64,000 nucleotides of DNA from Nitrospirota bacterium. GTDB lineage: Bacteria; Nitrospirota; Nitrospiria; Nitrospirales; Nitrospiraceae. Both the position numbers and the translations under genes were made by a program. Shown here one piece after another: positions 36,770 through 46,058 of the stretch (the first letter of the stretch is position 1; each line of letters begins with the position of its first letter). The DNA lies in NCBI GenBank assembly GCA_040755395.1, contig JBFMAX010000004.1:124001-188000 (forward strand). Reading direction: 5' to 3'. The notes under the pieces were generated by a model, which saw only the letters and a list, made by a program, of their open reading frames with translations, made no database searches and was not told the origin of the DNA.

Positions 36770-37037
36770 TCATTCCCCCCTGGATCGCCGCCTTGAGCAA
36801 CTGCGCGGTGTTCGACACCCGGACCTTCTTCATCATATTGGCCCGGTGCGCCTCCACAGTTTTGACGCTGATCTTCAGCCGTTGGGCGATTTCCTTATTC
36901 TTGAACCCCGACCAGATCAATTCAAGGATTTCTTGTTCCCGGCTGGTAAGGGCTTCCGGCCGCTTACGTCTGGGCGGAACGAGCTCCAACGTTGCTTTCC
37001 GAGCACGGTTTCGAGGACTGACTTTCACCTTTGGCAT
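36756..37037 (-). CDS. stand-alone LuxR-type helix-turn-helix protein
   Basis: A 93-residue protein made almost entirely of a LuxR/GerE DNA-binding domain: LTSREQEILELIWSGFKNKEIAQRL, then KISVKTVEAHRANMMKKVRV. A basic N-terminal arm of about 30 residues replaces the receiver or sensor domain, so it may be controlled by its level or by a partner. It lies antisense next to the prepilin peptidase gene, divergent from the pilus block, and might regulate it; that is inference. A 226-base gap separates it from pilD. Confidence 0.85.
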   Translation of the reverse strand: MPKVKVSPRNRARKATLELVPPRRKRPEALTSREQEILELIWSGFKNKEIAQRLKISVKTVEAHRANMMKKVRVSNTAQLLKAAIQGGMIKIR

Positions 37038-37263
37038 ATGTCAGGTTCTCCTTCTTGGTTCATCACAAGACTGTATGAGGTTCTCAAGTCTCTGCGGCCA
37101 CAAAGCACCGCATGGGCGGAGAAGGCTTCCGAATGTATAAATAACCTGGATCGCTAGGGCAAATGCAAGTATTTTCTGTCTGAGAAATTTTGCTCTAGGT
37201 GTGATCGCTAAGACAACCATGCCTGCCTGACTCTGCTTAGGCAGACAAACCGGGATTGACTCC

Positions 37264-38046
37264 ATGGTTTCGATCCCTCTGTATATGGTCATCGGCGTTT
37301 TCGGAGCGCTCATCGGCAGCTTCCTCAACGTGTGCATTTACCGACTTCCGCGGGGGGAGTCGATCGTCTGGCCCTCGTCCCGTTGCCCGTCGTGCTCTCG
37401 GCCGATTGCGTGGTATGACAATATCCCGATTCTGAGCTTCCTCGCGCTGCGAGGAAAGTGCCGGGCCTGCGGCGCGCCGATTTCATTCCGCTATCCGCTC
37501 ATCGAGGCCGCGAATGCGGTCGGGTACGGCGTCATCTTCTGGCATTTCGGTGTCGGATGGCCGTCGGCGGTGTACGCGGTCCTCTTTTCCGCGCTGCTCG
37601 TCGTGACCGGCACCGACTTCACCCACCAAATTATTCCCAACGCCGTCACCATCCCCGGTATTCCGATCGGACTGCTCTGCGCGACCACGATCCTGCCGGT
37701 GGGGTTGGTCAACTCGGTTTTGGGTGTATTGGTCGGCGGGGGACTGTTGTGGCTCTTGGCTTGGGTCAGCCCCTACCTCTTCGGGAAGGAAGGCATGGGG
37801 AGAGGCGACATCAAGCTCCTGGCCATGATCGGCGCCTTTCTGGGATGGAAGGCGACCCTGTTGACGGTCATGATCGGCGCGTCGGTCGGGTCTGTCGTGG
37901 GGGTGGGTCTGATCTCCCTCAACGTGATCAAGAAAGATGAATACATCCCCTTCGGTCCCTTTCTGGCGCTTGGCGCCGTCCTGTCCCTCTTTTTCCATGA
38001 GCCACTGCTCGAATGGTATTTCAACTTGGTCGCTCCGCCTGAATGA
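37264..38046 (+). CDS. pilD: type IV prepilin peptidase / N-methyltransferase
   Basis: A 260-residue bifunctional aspartyl protease in the inner membrane that cleaves and methylates prepilins. The methylase domain has GSFLNVCIYRLPRGESIVWP and the zinc-binding CPSC ... CRAC pairs. The two catalytic Asp are in TGTDFTHQIIPN and GRGDIKLLAMIGAFLGW. Several membrane segments follow. It opens the pilus block and presumably processes the eight pilin-like proteins encoded after it. Confidence 0.96.
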   Translation: MVSIPLYMVIGVFGALIGSFLNVCIYRLPRGESIVWPSSRCPSCSRPIAWYDNIPILSFLALRGKCRACGAPISFRYPLIEAANAVGYGVIFWHFGVGWPSAVYAVLFSALLVVTGTDFTHQIIPNAVTIPGIPIGLLCATTILPVGLVNSVLGVLVGGGLLWLLAWVSPYLFGKEGMGRGDIKLLAMIGAFLGWKATLLTVMIGASVGSVVGVGLISLNVIKKDEYIPFGPFLALGAVLSLFFHEPLLEWYFNLVAPPE

Positions 38047-38365
38047 TCTCGCCGGGACCCTTTCGTCGACGCTTCTCTCCGCATATGTCCCTTGATCATC
38101 GGTTCAAGCTGTATCTAATCCGGCATCGGCCTGTATCCGAACTATGACAGTCACCTCCCGGTCCGTTGTCAGATTATTCCTACCCGCTGCACGCCTCTCA
38201 TAACGCTCACCGCGCATTTCCCGCTTCCCGTGCGGCGAACCGCGCATGAACGGTTTCGACCATCGGGATGCTTTTGTCCGTTTCGGTTGTCGGTGGGCGC
38301 GGCACGGCTTTTGGAAAATCCTGCGGCCGATGGTGGCGAGCGAATAAAAGAAAGAGGCTTCGATC
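38047..38365. other. non-coding gap before the first minor-pilin set
   Basis: No supported gene in these 319 bases. A sigma-54-like sequence (GGCACG at 38301, then TTGGA at 38311) has the right 10-base spacing but a poor -12 element. No terminator is seen after pilD. Confidence 0.5.
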
Positions 38366-38842
38366 ATGCGAGACATGCCTTCCGACGCGCTCCTTCAAAA
38401 AGGCTTAGTCCGGGAAGCGGGAGCCAGCCTCACGGAGTTGCTGGTGGTGGTCGCCATCATTGGTCTGGCGACCGTCTGGGGGGGAGAAAGTTTCCTGGCT
38501 TTGGCCGCACGACAACAGGAGAAGGCGGTGATGACGGAGATCGCGGCCGAGCTGCGGTTTGCCCGCCAGCTTGCGATCGGACGCCGGGAACGGGTTCGAG
38601 TGGTGTTCGATCTGGGGAGCGCGAGCATGAGAACCGAACGGGCTGACGTCTCCGGCCATCGGCTTCGCGCGTATCAGTACGGCGGCAAGGGAACGGTGGT
38701 CGAGGGACTCAGCGGCGGCACACAAATCCTGTTTCATCCCAGCGGGCGCTCCGCCTCTCCCACCACGATCGTGCTGCGTGGTCGATCGGGCGAGCGACGG
38801 TCGATCACTGTCGGCATCACGGGGAGGGTCGCCCTGTCATGA
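38366..38842 (+). CDS. minor pseudopilin, FimT/GspH type (first set)
   Basis: A 158-residue type IV pilin-like protein. The prepilin site is EAG before ASLTELLVVVAIIG, with Glu at +5, cleaved by PilD. The helix is followed by the GspH/FimT pattern KAVMTEIAAELRFARQLAIGRRERVRV and a beta-rich C-terminus. FimT/FimU proteins prime pilus assembly. It begins an overlapping series fimT-pilV-pilW-pilX, with ATGA overlap to the next gene. Confidence 0.88.
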   Translation: MRDMPSDALLQKGLVREAGASLTELLVVVAIIGLATVWGGESFLALAARQQEKAVMTEIAAELRFARQLAIGRRERVRVVFDLGSASMRTERADVSGHRLRAYQYGGKGTVVEGLSGGTQILFHPSGRSASPTTIVLRGRSGERRSITVGITGRVALS

Positions 38843-39372
38843 GCACGGCGGGTGTCCGATTTCAATCGAAGCCATTCCGCTCTGCCGCCCTGGCGGAGGA
38901 TGTCCGGAGGGGATTCAGCCTCATCGAAGTTATGATCGCCATGGTGATTCTCTCCATTGGATTGCTGGGCGCCATGACGACCTTTGAATGGGCCGATCGC
39001 GGGCTTCGTGAGGGAGTCACACGGACACGCGCGCTGGCATTGGCGGAGTCCAAGTTGGAGGTCAAGCGGGCGGTGGCGTGGAATCTGCTCCTCACGGAGG
39101 ATTGGGATGCGGATGGTCTGCCCGATGCGACCATGCGCGATGACGGGGTTGAGCCGGACGAGATCGCGGGCGATCGGGTCTACACGGCGAGTTCTGATCA
39201 CAAGGAGATCCGTCTCGTCTGGACGGTTGCGATGGACCATCCCGGTCCTCTTGCGTATGTCGGATCGGTTGTGATCCACGTTCGAGCCGACTATCCGTCG
39301 GCGAGCGGTCAACGCCGAGAAGTGCGGCTCGGCACGGTGCGGGCGAATCCGCGGTTCGTCGGTCTGCGATAG
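38839..39372 (+). CDS. minor pilin, PilV type (first set)
   Basis: A 177-residue prepilin with the leader ending RRG and the mature start FSLIEVMIAMVILSIGLLG (Glu at +5). The downstream AMTTFEWADRGLREGVTRTRALALAESKLE is the PilV/GspI pattern. A DWDADGLPD stretch might bind calcium. The long 25-residue leader is unusual but still ends in the basic cleavage motif. It overlaps the previous gene by four bases. Confidence 0.88.
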   Translation: MSTAGVRFQSKPFRSAALAEDVRRGFSLIEVMIAMVILSIGLLGAMTTFEWADRGLREGVTRTRALALAESKLEVKRAVAWNLLLTEDWDADGLPDATMRDDGVEPDEIAGDRVYTASSDHKEIRLVWTVAMDHPGPLAYVGSVVIHVRADYPSASGQRREVRLGTVRANPRFVGLR

Positions 39373-39406
39373 AACGTTTCCCGAGCACGTGAACAGAGGG
39401 AGCATC

Positions 39407-40144
39407 ATGATGATGGCGAGGCGGCTGGGAGATGAACAAGGAACGACGCTGCTCGAATTGTTGATCGGCTTGGTGGCCGGTGCGGTCGTCCTCTCGGCCG
39501 TGCTGCAGACACTCAAGCACTGCCAATCACGGTTCCATGCCCAACAGGACACCATCGCCCGCCATCAGGATCTTCGTCTGGGACTGGAGGTCATGGGCAG
39601 CGAACTCCGCATGGCCGGATCCGGCTTCTCTCCCGCCGACCGAACTGTGCGCAAAGCCGACTCTCAGGAAGTCGAGTTTGCGGCGAACCTCGGAGGCTAT
39701 GTCACGACGTTGGCTCAGCCGGTCATGGCGGGCCAGCAGGAGCTGCCGGTCGGTGACGGAACCGACTGGCCCAAGGGAAAGCGTATCGTAGTGTGTGCGG
39801 CGGAACGGTGCGCCGAAGGGCGACTGGCCAAGGACGGTCAGCGCGCCAGGCTGACGCTCGCCGCTCCGCTGGGACAGTTCTTCCCGCCGGGCAGCGTCGT
39901 CTCCGTCTCCAACGATGTGCGCTACTACCTCGGACGGGACGAGCGCGGCGCGGCCCGGGTCATGCGTATGGTGGACGGCGGCGCCGGCACGCTGATCGGC
40001 GATGTCGCGCATTTCGAGCTGAAGTATTTCGATCGGGAGGGCAGGCCCGCCCACGCGCTGGACCGCGTGGCCCGGGTTCGTGTGGAAGTGGCGGTCGGTC
40101 GCGGGCGAGCGATCGTGACCCATGACATCGGACTTCGTGGGTAA
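39407..40144 (+). CDS. minor pilin, PilW type (first set)
   Basis: A 245-residue prepilin: the leader ends DEQG and the mature start is TTLLELLIGLVAGAVV, with Glu at +5. QDLRLGLEVMGSELRMAGSGF is the PilW/GspJ signature. The start is placed at ATG 39407, preceded by GAGGGAG; GTG 39389 would add six residues. Two Cys (VVCAAERCAEG) may form a disulfide. It is in the first minor-pilin operon. Confidence 0.86.
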   Translation: MMMARRLGDEQGTTLLELLIGLVAGAVVLSAVLQTLKHCQSRFHAQQDTIARHQDLRLGLEVMGSELRMAGSGFSPADRTVRKADSQEVEFAANLGGYVTTLAQPVMAGQQELPVGDGTDWPKGKRIVVCAAERCAEGRLAKDGQRARLTLAAPLGQFFPPGSVVSVSNDVRYYLGRDERGAARVMRMVDGGAGTLIGDVAHFELKYFDREGRPAHALDRVARVRVEVAVGRGRAIVTHDIGLRG

Positions 40145-40156
40145 GGGAGGTCAATC

Positions 40157-41623
40157 ATGAACTGCGGATCGGTGAACGAACGGGGCATCGCGTTATTGGG
40201 AGTCTTGCTGGCACTCCTCATCCTCTCCGTGCTGGGGCTGACGTCCGTGAATTTGGCCGGCATCGAGATTCAGAGCGCCGGCGCCACGAGAGAGGAAAGG
40301 ACGGCGCAACATGCGGCCGAGGCCGCAGTGGATCAGGTGATGGCGTGGTTCCACGATCCCGGCTCTGCGCCGGAGGGACCGGTAGGCGCGCTGTTTATGA
40401 AACGATTCGAACTGCCTGGAAGCGGCCCGTCGTTTTTCGACGCGCAGGGGCGGTCGCAATTTATGGGAACCGCCGAGAAGCCGGATGTGCTGTTCGACGC
40501 GACGCAGCCAGCCCAGGATGCGCTGTTAAACGGGCCGACCTCCGGGTGGTTTCGCTCGCTGCGAGGACTGGGCCGTGTGCTGAAGCTCAAGGTGTATGGG
40601 CCGATTCGACCTGGATTGTTGTGTACGGTTGAAGCAACGGCAGCGGCCGTCTCGCCCGGATCATCAGGGCTCTCCAGAACCGTGTCGGTGCAGATGGGGA
40701 CCCGCACCATTCCCGCCGTCCGAGCGGCCGTCCAGGCGGCCGGTCTCCTCGCAACCTCCCCCGGAGGCGCGTCCGCGCCGGTTGAGGTCCATTGGGGTGA
40801 CATGAAACTGGGAGGGGATGTCCGGTGGAAGACGTTCGACGCAGTGCCGCTCAAAACAGACCTCGCGCCGGTCACGGGTCAATCGTATTCGGAGATGACG
40901 CGCCGCGAAGACAGATGGGTCGATATCTGGATCGGCGGCGCGACGTTGTTCGTGACCGCGACTCCGGCGGTTGGGGCCTCTATGCCCGCGAATGTGCATC
41001 CGCGACAGGAACCTGTTCCGGGATTACGTATGGATCAGTGGGACTATGAGAGCCTCAAGCAAGCCGCGCTGCTGTACGGGCGTTACTACGCGAGAGACCG
41101 GGACGGCCTGCTCTACGCCGACGGCATCGTCGAGCCGGGGCGCGGGGTGACCGTGGACGAGGTGTTTGCTGCCAGCGGCGTCGGGGATCATCGCGGGCTT
41201 GTGTTCATCGATACGGTGGACCAGCAGCCGCCGCGAGCCGACAATTTGGGGATGCTCGCCGTGGGAACAGACTATGCGGAAGGGCTGTTCGTGGTCAATG
41301 CGCATGTATCGTGGAAGCCGCGCGGACCGGGGCGGCCAGTGCCGGCTCTTAGCCCGCCCCGCGAGGGGCTCTCTTCCTTGGCGACTCGGGTGCCGGTTCA
41401 GTTGAGCGGAGTGCATCTCCAGGGGGTGTTGTACACCGCCGGCAACTTGCTATTCGAAGGCCGGCCGCGGGTCTATGGCGCAGTGCTCGCCGCCGGTTCG
41501 CTCGGAGAAACCGGAGGGACAGGAAACGCACTCGAAGTCTGGTACAACCACGATCTGCTCGGCGGGCTCGTGCGCGGACTTCCGTTGGTCTATCTGGCGG
41601 CTGGCACTTGGCAACTCAAATAA
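40157..41623 (+). CDS. large PilX-N domain pilin-like protein (first set)
   Basis: A 488-residue protein with a PilX-type N-terminus: the leader ends NERG and the helix is IALLGVLLALLILSVLGL with no Glu at +5, followed by NLAGIEIQSAGATREERTAQHAAEAAVDQVM. PilX proteins are usually around 200 residues; the extra 280 residues form a long C-terminal region without a family I recognise (it contains YGRYYARDRDGLLYADGIVE and a Gly-rich end). It might cap the pilus in the way GspK does. GGGAGGT precedes ATG 40157. Confidence 0.8.
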   Translation: MNCGSVNERGIALLGVLLALLILSVLGLTSVNLAGIEIQSAGATREERTAQHAAEAAVDQVMAWFHDPGSAPEGPVGALFMKRFELPGSGPSFFDAQGRSQFMGTAEKPDVLFDATQPAQDALLNGPTSGWFRSLRGLGRVLKLKVYGPIRPGLLCTVEATAAAVSPGSSGLSRTVSVQMGTRTIPAVRAAVQAAGLLATSPGGASAPVEVHWGDMKLGGDVRWKTFDAVPLKTDLAPVTGQSYSEMTRREDRWVDIWIGGATLFVTATPAVGASMPANVHPRQEPVPGLRMDQWDYESLKQAALLYGRYYARDRDGLLYADGIVEPGRGVTVDEVFAASGVGDHRGLVFIDTVDQQPPRADNLGMLAVGTDYAEGLFVVNAHVSWKPRGPGRPVPALSPPREGLSSLATRVPVQLSGVHLQGVLYTAGNLLFEGRPRVYGAVLAAGSLGETGGTGNALEVWYNHDLLGGLVRGLPLVYLAAGTWQLK

Positions 41624-41699
41624 ATATTGATGCGTGCTCGACCGAGTATATGAGCGACTGAATGGACGGGGACCATGCTTCAGGGATGAGGAGTGATCC

Positions 41700-43535
41700 A
41701 TGATCGCGACAATCGGAAATCGTCACGATGCCGCATGTTCGAGAAATGCTGTCAGCGATCGATCGATTGTGAAAGGGAGAAACATGTGGAAACCACAGGC
41801 GTCGACGGTGGAAACGGGAATGTTCGAGTACCTGCTCCGCAACGGCCTGTTGAGGTCCGCCGATCTCGAGGCTGCAATCGAAGAGTCGCGAAGGCGCGCC
41901 ATCGATCTGGAGACGCTCTTACTCGATGCCTATCATGTGCCGAAAATGGAACTCGGCAGGTCATTGGGCGAGTACTACCAATGTCCCTACATTCCTTACG
42001 ATGACCGGACAGTCGTGGATCCCGAGTTGCTCAGGAATCTGAGTCACGACTATCTCAAGAGGAATCATTGGATTCCGTTGCGACGGGACAACAACTGGCT
42101 GGAGGTGGTGATCGACAACCCTCGCGACATGGGCAAGATCTGGGACATCAGGCGCGCCTTCCCCGGTCTGACTATCCGATTCGCGGTCGGCCTCAAGCGG
42201 GACATCGAGCAGTTTCTCCTGGCCGCGAGAGACCACGTGGCGACCGGTTCAATCAGCGATATCCTCGTCGAACTCATCAGCGAGGCGCAGGTGGAGCAGT
42301 GCGAGAATGCAGGCATTGCGGTCATCGATGAAAACGACAGCGCGATCGTTCGGCTGACGAACCAGATCATCGCTGAGGCCGACCGTCGGGGTGCCTCCGA
42401 CATTCACATCGAGCCGTATTCCGATCACAAGGAAACGGCGGTGCGCTTCCGGGTAGACGGGACCTGCTTCACGTATATGAAGATCCCGCCCGCCTATCGA
42501 CGTGCGGTCGTGTCCCGCATCAAGATCATGGCCAATCTGGACATCGCCGAACGCCGGAAGCCGCAGGACGGTAAGATTCGGTTTAAGCTCAACAAGGAGC
42601 GGCAGATCGAGTTGCGGGTGGCGACCCTACCCACGGCCGGTTCCAACGAAGACGTGGTGATGCGCCTCCTTACGGCCAAAGGACCGATGCCTTTGGAAGC
42701 CATGGACTTCTCTTCAGGGACGCTCGCGGCCATCAAGGGGTTGGCCGAGAAACCCTATGGGATCATCTTGTGTGTCGGACCAACGGGCTCCGGGAAGACC
42801 ACGACGTTGCACGCGATTCTGGGTCACATTAATACCGACGAGCGAAAGATTTGGACGGCGGAGGATCCGATCGAAATCTCTCAAGAAGGTCTGCGTCAGG
42901 TTCAAGTCCACCCCAAGATCGGTTTCACCTTCGCGGCTGCGATGCGGGCGTTTCTACGGGCCGACCCGGATGTGATCATGATCGGAGAAATGCGTGATAA
43001 GGAAACCGCCGACATCGCAATCGAGGCGTCGCTGACCGGCCATTTGGTGTTGAGCACGCTCCACACCAACAGCGCGGTGGAGACCGTGACCCGCCTGTTG
43101 GACCTGGGCTGCGACTCGTTCAACTTTGCCGATGCGATGCTGGGAGTGCTGGCCAAGCGATTATGTAAGCGCATCTGCGGGGAATGCCGGGAAGCCTATC
43201 ACCCGACAAGGTACGAATATGACGAACTGGTCCAGAGTTATGGAGCGAAGCATTGGCCGAAGCTGGGTGTCGAGTATAGCGACGAGTTCCGGTTGTATCG
43301 CGGGCGGGGCTGTGACGCCTGCAACGGAACCGGATTCAGGGGGCGCGTGCCGCTGCATGAATTGCTGCGTGCTTCGGAAGATATGAAGAATCTCATCCAA
43401 TCGAGAGCCAGAACCGATGAGATGCTGACCCTTGCGATGAAGGAAGGGATGACGACTTTAGTCCAGGACGGGATTGAAAAAGTGCTCAAAGGCATGACGA
43501 CGTTCAAACAGGTCAGAGCCGTCGCCCTGAAATGA
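41700..43535 (+). CDS. type IV pilus / type II secretion assembly ATPase (PilB/GspE)
   Basis: A 611-residue secretion ATPase (about 583 if ATG 41784 is used; both starts have a ribosome site). The N-terminal MshEN/GspE-N domain is followed by the catalytic domain: Walker A GPTGSGKTTTLHA near residue 361, Asp box WTAEDPIEI, Walker B VIMIGEMRDKETADIA, His box LVLSTLHTNSA, and a zinc tetra-Cys site (CGEC ... CDAC) near residues 494-541. It powers extension of the pilus or pseudopilus. Its position between two minor-pilin sets is unusual; no pilC or pilT is next to it. Confidence 0.93.
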   Translation: MIATIGNRHDAACSRNAVSDRSIVKGRNMWKPQASTVETGMFEYLLRNGLLRSADLEAAIEESRRRAIDLETLLLDAYHVPKMELGRSLGEYYQCPYIPYDDRTVVDPELLRNLSHDYLKRNHWIPLRRDNNWLEVVIDNPRDMGKIWDIRRAFPGLTIRFAVGLKRDIEQFLLAARDHVATGSISDILVELISEAQVEQCENAGIAVIDENDSAIVRLTNQIIAEADRRGASDIHIEPYSDHKETAVRFRVDGTCFTYMKIPPAYRRAVVSRIKIMANLDIAERRKPQDGKIRFKLNKERQIELRVATLPTAGSNEDVVMRLLTAKGPMPLEAMDFSSGTLAAIKGLAEKPYGIILCVGPTGSGKTTTLHAILGHINTDERKIWTAEDPIEISQEGLRQVQVHPKIGFTFAAAMRAFLRADPDVIMIGEMRDKETADIAIEASLTGHLVLSTLHTNSAVETVTRLLDLGCDSFNFADAMLGVLAKRLCKRICGECREAYHPTRYEYDELVQSYGAKHWPKLGVEYSDEFRLYRGRGCDACNGTGFRGRVPLHELLRASEDMKNLIQSRARTDEMLTLAMKEGMTTLVQDGIEKVLKGMTTFKQVRAVALK

Positions 43536-43878
43536 CGTCGTCTGTGTCAACCTGCCGGTAAGCCGCGAGAAGCGCCCTTCATCTCTGCGTCCCGCGCCAC
43601 CTCGCTCATCTTCGGTCGCATTCGCATCCACTCAGGTCCGAGCTCTCATGTGTAAGTCAGCCAACGAAACCACCGCCCGGCCGCCTGTTTGCCGGTAGCG
43701 GGAATGGTTGGATTCCCCAAGGTCATTCGCGGCCTTACAAGCGCGTGTGGCGGACAAGTTCATGACGAAAATTGTCATAAAAAATGACCGACAGAGCGCG
43801 AATTTGTACTCCATCGAATGAGGGGTAACAACGTGAAATCAATAAGTTGAGAGATCGTTTCCTCCTAAATCTAAGGGC
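43536..43878. other. non-coding gap before the second minor-pilin set
   Basis: Nothing coding is supported in these 343 bases. The only clear structure is a perfect palindromic site ATGAC-N7-GTCAT at 43762-43778, followed at once by an AT-rich stretch that could be a promoter or operator. Confidence 0.5.
43762..43778. promoter_or_regulatory. palindromic operator-like site upstream of the second pilin set
   Basis: ATGAC and GTCAT flank seven AT-rich bases (GAAAATT). A further ATGAC copy follows at 43784. It lies about 100 bases before the second FimT gene. No regulator can be named. Confidence 0.35.
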
Positions 43879-44400
43879 ATGGCACTTGCTCACGTTTATG
43901 GCGCTATGTCTACCAGTCTGCCGAAGCCCCGCCAAGTCCGTGTCCCCGAAGAACGGGGATTTACGTTGGTGGAAATGATGACCGTCATCACCATCATCGG
44001 GATCGGTGCGGCGTTGGCGGTTCCAAGTTACACGCAATGGAATGCGCGTTACCAGCTACGACAGGCGGTCACCGAGATCACCGGCCAGTTGGCCCTCGCC
44101 AGGTTGGCGGCCATGAACAGAAATACTTCGGTCAACGTCACGGTCACCGCGGCGGCGGGGCGGGTCACTGTGGCGACCGCAGACGTGTCGGGCGCGCAGG
44201 TGTTGCCGACGCAGTCGATGATGGTCCACGTGACCAACGTCGGGGGAGGACCGGTGCAGTTTAACTCGCTTGGTCTCCGGTCAGGCGGCGGCGCGGGAAA
44301 CCAGATGATCACGGTGACGAATAATCAAGGATTGACGTATTCGATCAAAGTCACTCCGGGCGGGAAAGCGACCTGGTGCGCGAGCCCGACCTGCCCCTGA
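43879..44400 (+). CDS. minor pseudopilin, FimT/GspH type (second set)
   Basis: A 173-residue prepilin: the leader ends EERG and the mature start is FTLVEMMTVITIIGIGAALAVPSY, with Glu at +5. YQLRQAVTEITGQLALARLAAMNRN is the GspH signature. ATG 43906 is an alternative start nearer the cleavage site. The C-terminus ends in two Cys (TWCASPTCP), which likely form a disulfide. It begins the second fimT-pilV-pilW-pilX-pilY set. Confidence 0.88.
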   Translation: MALAHVYGAMSTSLPKPRQVRVPEERGFTLVEMMTVITIIGIGAALAVPSYTQWNARYQLRQAVTEITGQLALARLAAMNRNTSVNVTVTAAAGRVTVATADVSGAQVLPTQSMMVHVTNVGGGPVQFNSLGLRSGGGAGNQMITVTNNQGLTYSIKVTPGGKATWCASPTCP

Positions 44401-44404
44401 AGGC

Positions 44405-44923
44405 GTGAGAGTATCGTTGAGTACGGAATGGAAAGGCATGCACGCGAAGCGTTCAACGCAGTCGGGCTTTACGCTGGTCGAAGGCATGATCGCGGCGGTG
44501 ATTCTTGGCGCCGGGCTGTTAGCGCTCTCTGGGATGCAGGCTATCTCGTTTGGCCGAAACGTGGACGCAAACGAGCTGACGAGGGTGACAAACCTTGCGG
44601 CCGACATGATCGAGCGAATTCAATTCAACCGGCGCAACGTTGTGGCCTACAACAATATCGACACGTTGAATGCTGGGACCCAGCCGCCGACAAGTCAACC
44701 CATGGCTCGAGGCGACTATGCCCAGTGGCAGGCGCTGTTGAACGCCTCCGGTCTCACCGGCGTGCAGGGGCGCGTCACCGTAACGGCGATCGGGCCGATC
44801 ACGCCGCCCCTGAATCAAAACTCGGTGACGGTGACGATCACTTGGAGCGGCTCTGTGCGCGGAGAGACGAGCATGACACGAAACAAGGCTCTTACACTGA
44901 CGACGGTGGTGGCGCCGGAATGA
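44405..44923 (+). CDS. minor pilin, PilV type (second set)
   Basis: A 172-residue prepilin: the leader ends TQSG and the mature start is FTLVEGMIAAVILGAGLLALSGMQ, the PilV signature. ELTRVTNLAADMIERIQFNRRNV follows. The start is GTG 44405, or ATG 44438, which is closer to the cleavage site. The C-terminus overlaps the next gene by four bases. Confidence 0.88.
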   Translation: MRVSLSTEWKGMHAKRSTQSGFTLVEGMIAAVILGAGLLALSGMQAISFGRNVDANELTRVTNLAADMIERIQFNRRNVVAYNNIDTLNAGTQPPTSQPMARGDYAQWQALLNASGLTGVQGRVTVTAIGPITPPLNQNSVTVTITWSGSVRGETSMTRNKALTLTTVVAPE

Positions 44924-46047
44924 AGACGTTCGGAATGAATCGAAGCCGAATCTACGAAGAGGCGCACGGCGTCACACTCGTCGAACTCATGGCGGGGATC
45001 TTCGTCACGCTCGTCGTGGTCGCGGCGGGTTTTACGGCGCTGAATACGACCAACAAGGCGGCTCGCGCCAACGATCAAACGGTGGATACGCAACAGAATG
45101 TGCGGGTGGCGATGGAGGTGGTTTCTCGTGATATCAAGCTTGCCGGATTCGGCATGACCGGCCAAGTGGGCGCTTGTGCACTGGCGGGAGCTCCTCAGGC
45201 CATTGTTCCTGCGGACAACAGCCCAGGCGGAGCCGATGCAGGTCCGGATTCCATCTCACTGGTCGTTCCGACCACCAGTTCGCTGGCGCCTTTATGGACG
45301 CTCGCCAACACCGTCGGGCCCGGCTTCAATCAAATCACATTGCAAGCCGGCGCAGTGGCGAATATGGTGGCGGCCGGTCTCAATACCGCGTCGCCGACAA
45401 CCGCGCAAATTTCGATCAATGGAACGGTCACGGCGACTGTCAGCACGATCAGCGGCGACACGTTGACGCTCTCCAACACGATCGCTCCCCCGGCGACATT
45501 CCTCGCGGGGACCCCGGTCTATCTGCTCCAGTGCGTCACGTATCAGGTGATACGTCCTCCCGATAATAACGCGGTCTGTGGCGGAAATGCGCCCTGCCTA
45601 GTGCGAGGCATCACGGTCGCCCTGAACTGTGATGTCGTGGCCAGCCCCTGCGCGCCGATCACGGACGGAATTGAGGATATCCAATTCGCATATGCCTGTG
45701 ACGGCTGTAATGCGGCAGTGAATGGTGGAGTTGCGGACGGAGTGGTCGATGACCAGAACGCATCCGGGACGTTCGACCAAGCCGATTTCATTACGAACAG
45801 CTCCTGGACTATTGCACCCTTGACTCCGGACAAAATCCGACTCGTCCAGGTCAACATCGTGGCTCGGCAGACCGTGGCTGATCAAGGACTCGGAGAAGGT
45901 CGGACCGCGATCGTGGCGACCGCCGGGCCGCTCGTCATCAGCGATCACAACCATGCCGCCGATGCCAACTTTGATGCCACCACCTATCCGCAGTTCCGCC
46001 GGCGGGTGCTGACTCGGACCGTCCAGACAAGGAACCTGGGGCTCTGA
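44920..46047 (+). CDS. minor pilin, PilW type (second set)
   Basis: A 375-residue prepilin: the leader ends EAHG and the mature start is VTLVELMAGIFVTLVVVAAG, with Glu at +5. QQNVRVAMEVVSRDIKLAGFGM is the PilW pattern. The start is ATG 44920, overlapping the preceding stop; the frame is open further upstream but that region is the PilV gene in another frame. Six Cys and an acidic GVVDDQNASGTFDQADF stretch mark the long C-terminal part. It is about 50 percent longer than the PilW of the first set. Confidence 0.88.
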   Translation: MKTFGMNRSRIYEEAHGVTLVELMAGIFVTLVVVAAGFTALNTTNKAARANDQTVDTQQNVRVAMEVVSRDIKLAGFGMTGQVGACALAGAPQAIVPADNSPGGADAGPDSISLVVPTTSSLAPLWTLANTVGPGFNQITLQAGAVANMVAAGLNTASPTTAQISINGTVTATVSTISGDTLTLSNTIAPPATFLAGTPVYLLQCVTYQVIRPPDNNAVCGGNAPCLVRGITVALNCDVVASPCAPITDGIEDIQFAYACDGCNAAVNGGVADGVVDDQNASGTFDQADFITNSSWTIAPLTPDKIRLVQVNIVARQTVADQGLGEGRTAIVATAGPLVISDHNHAADANFDATTYPQFRRRVLTRTVQTRNLGL

Positions 46048-46058
46048 ACGAATAGTCG

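Noticed and set aside
38301-38315. Sigma-54 promoter before the first minor-pilin set
   Set aside because: The GG (-24) and spacing fit, but the -12 element reads TTGGA instead of TTGC, so support is too weak to list it as a promoter.
44428-44919. Longer upstream start for the second PilW gene
   Set aside because: The region is the PilV gene in another frame; the ATG at 44920 overlaps the PilV stop and is followed by a normal prepilin leader.
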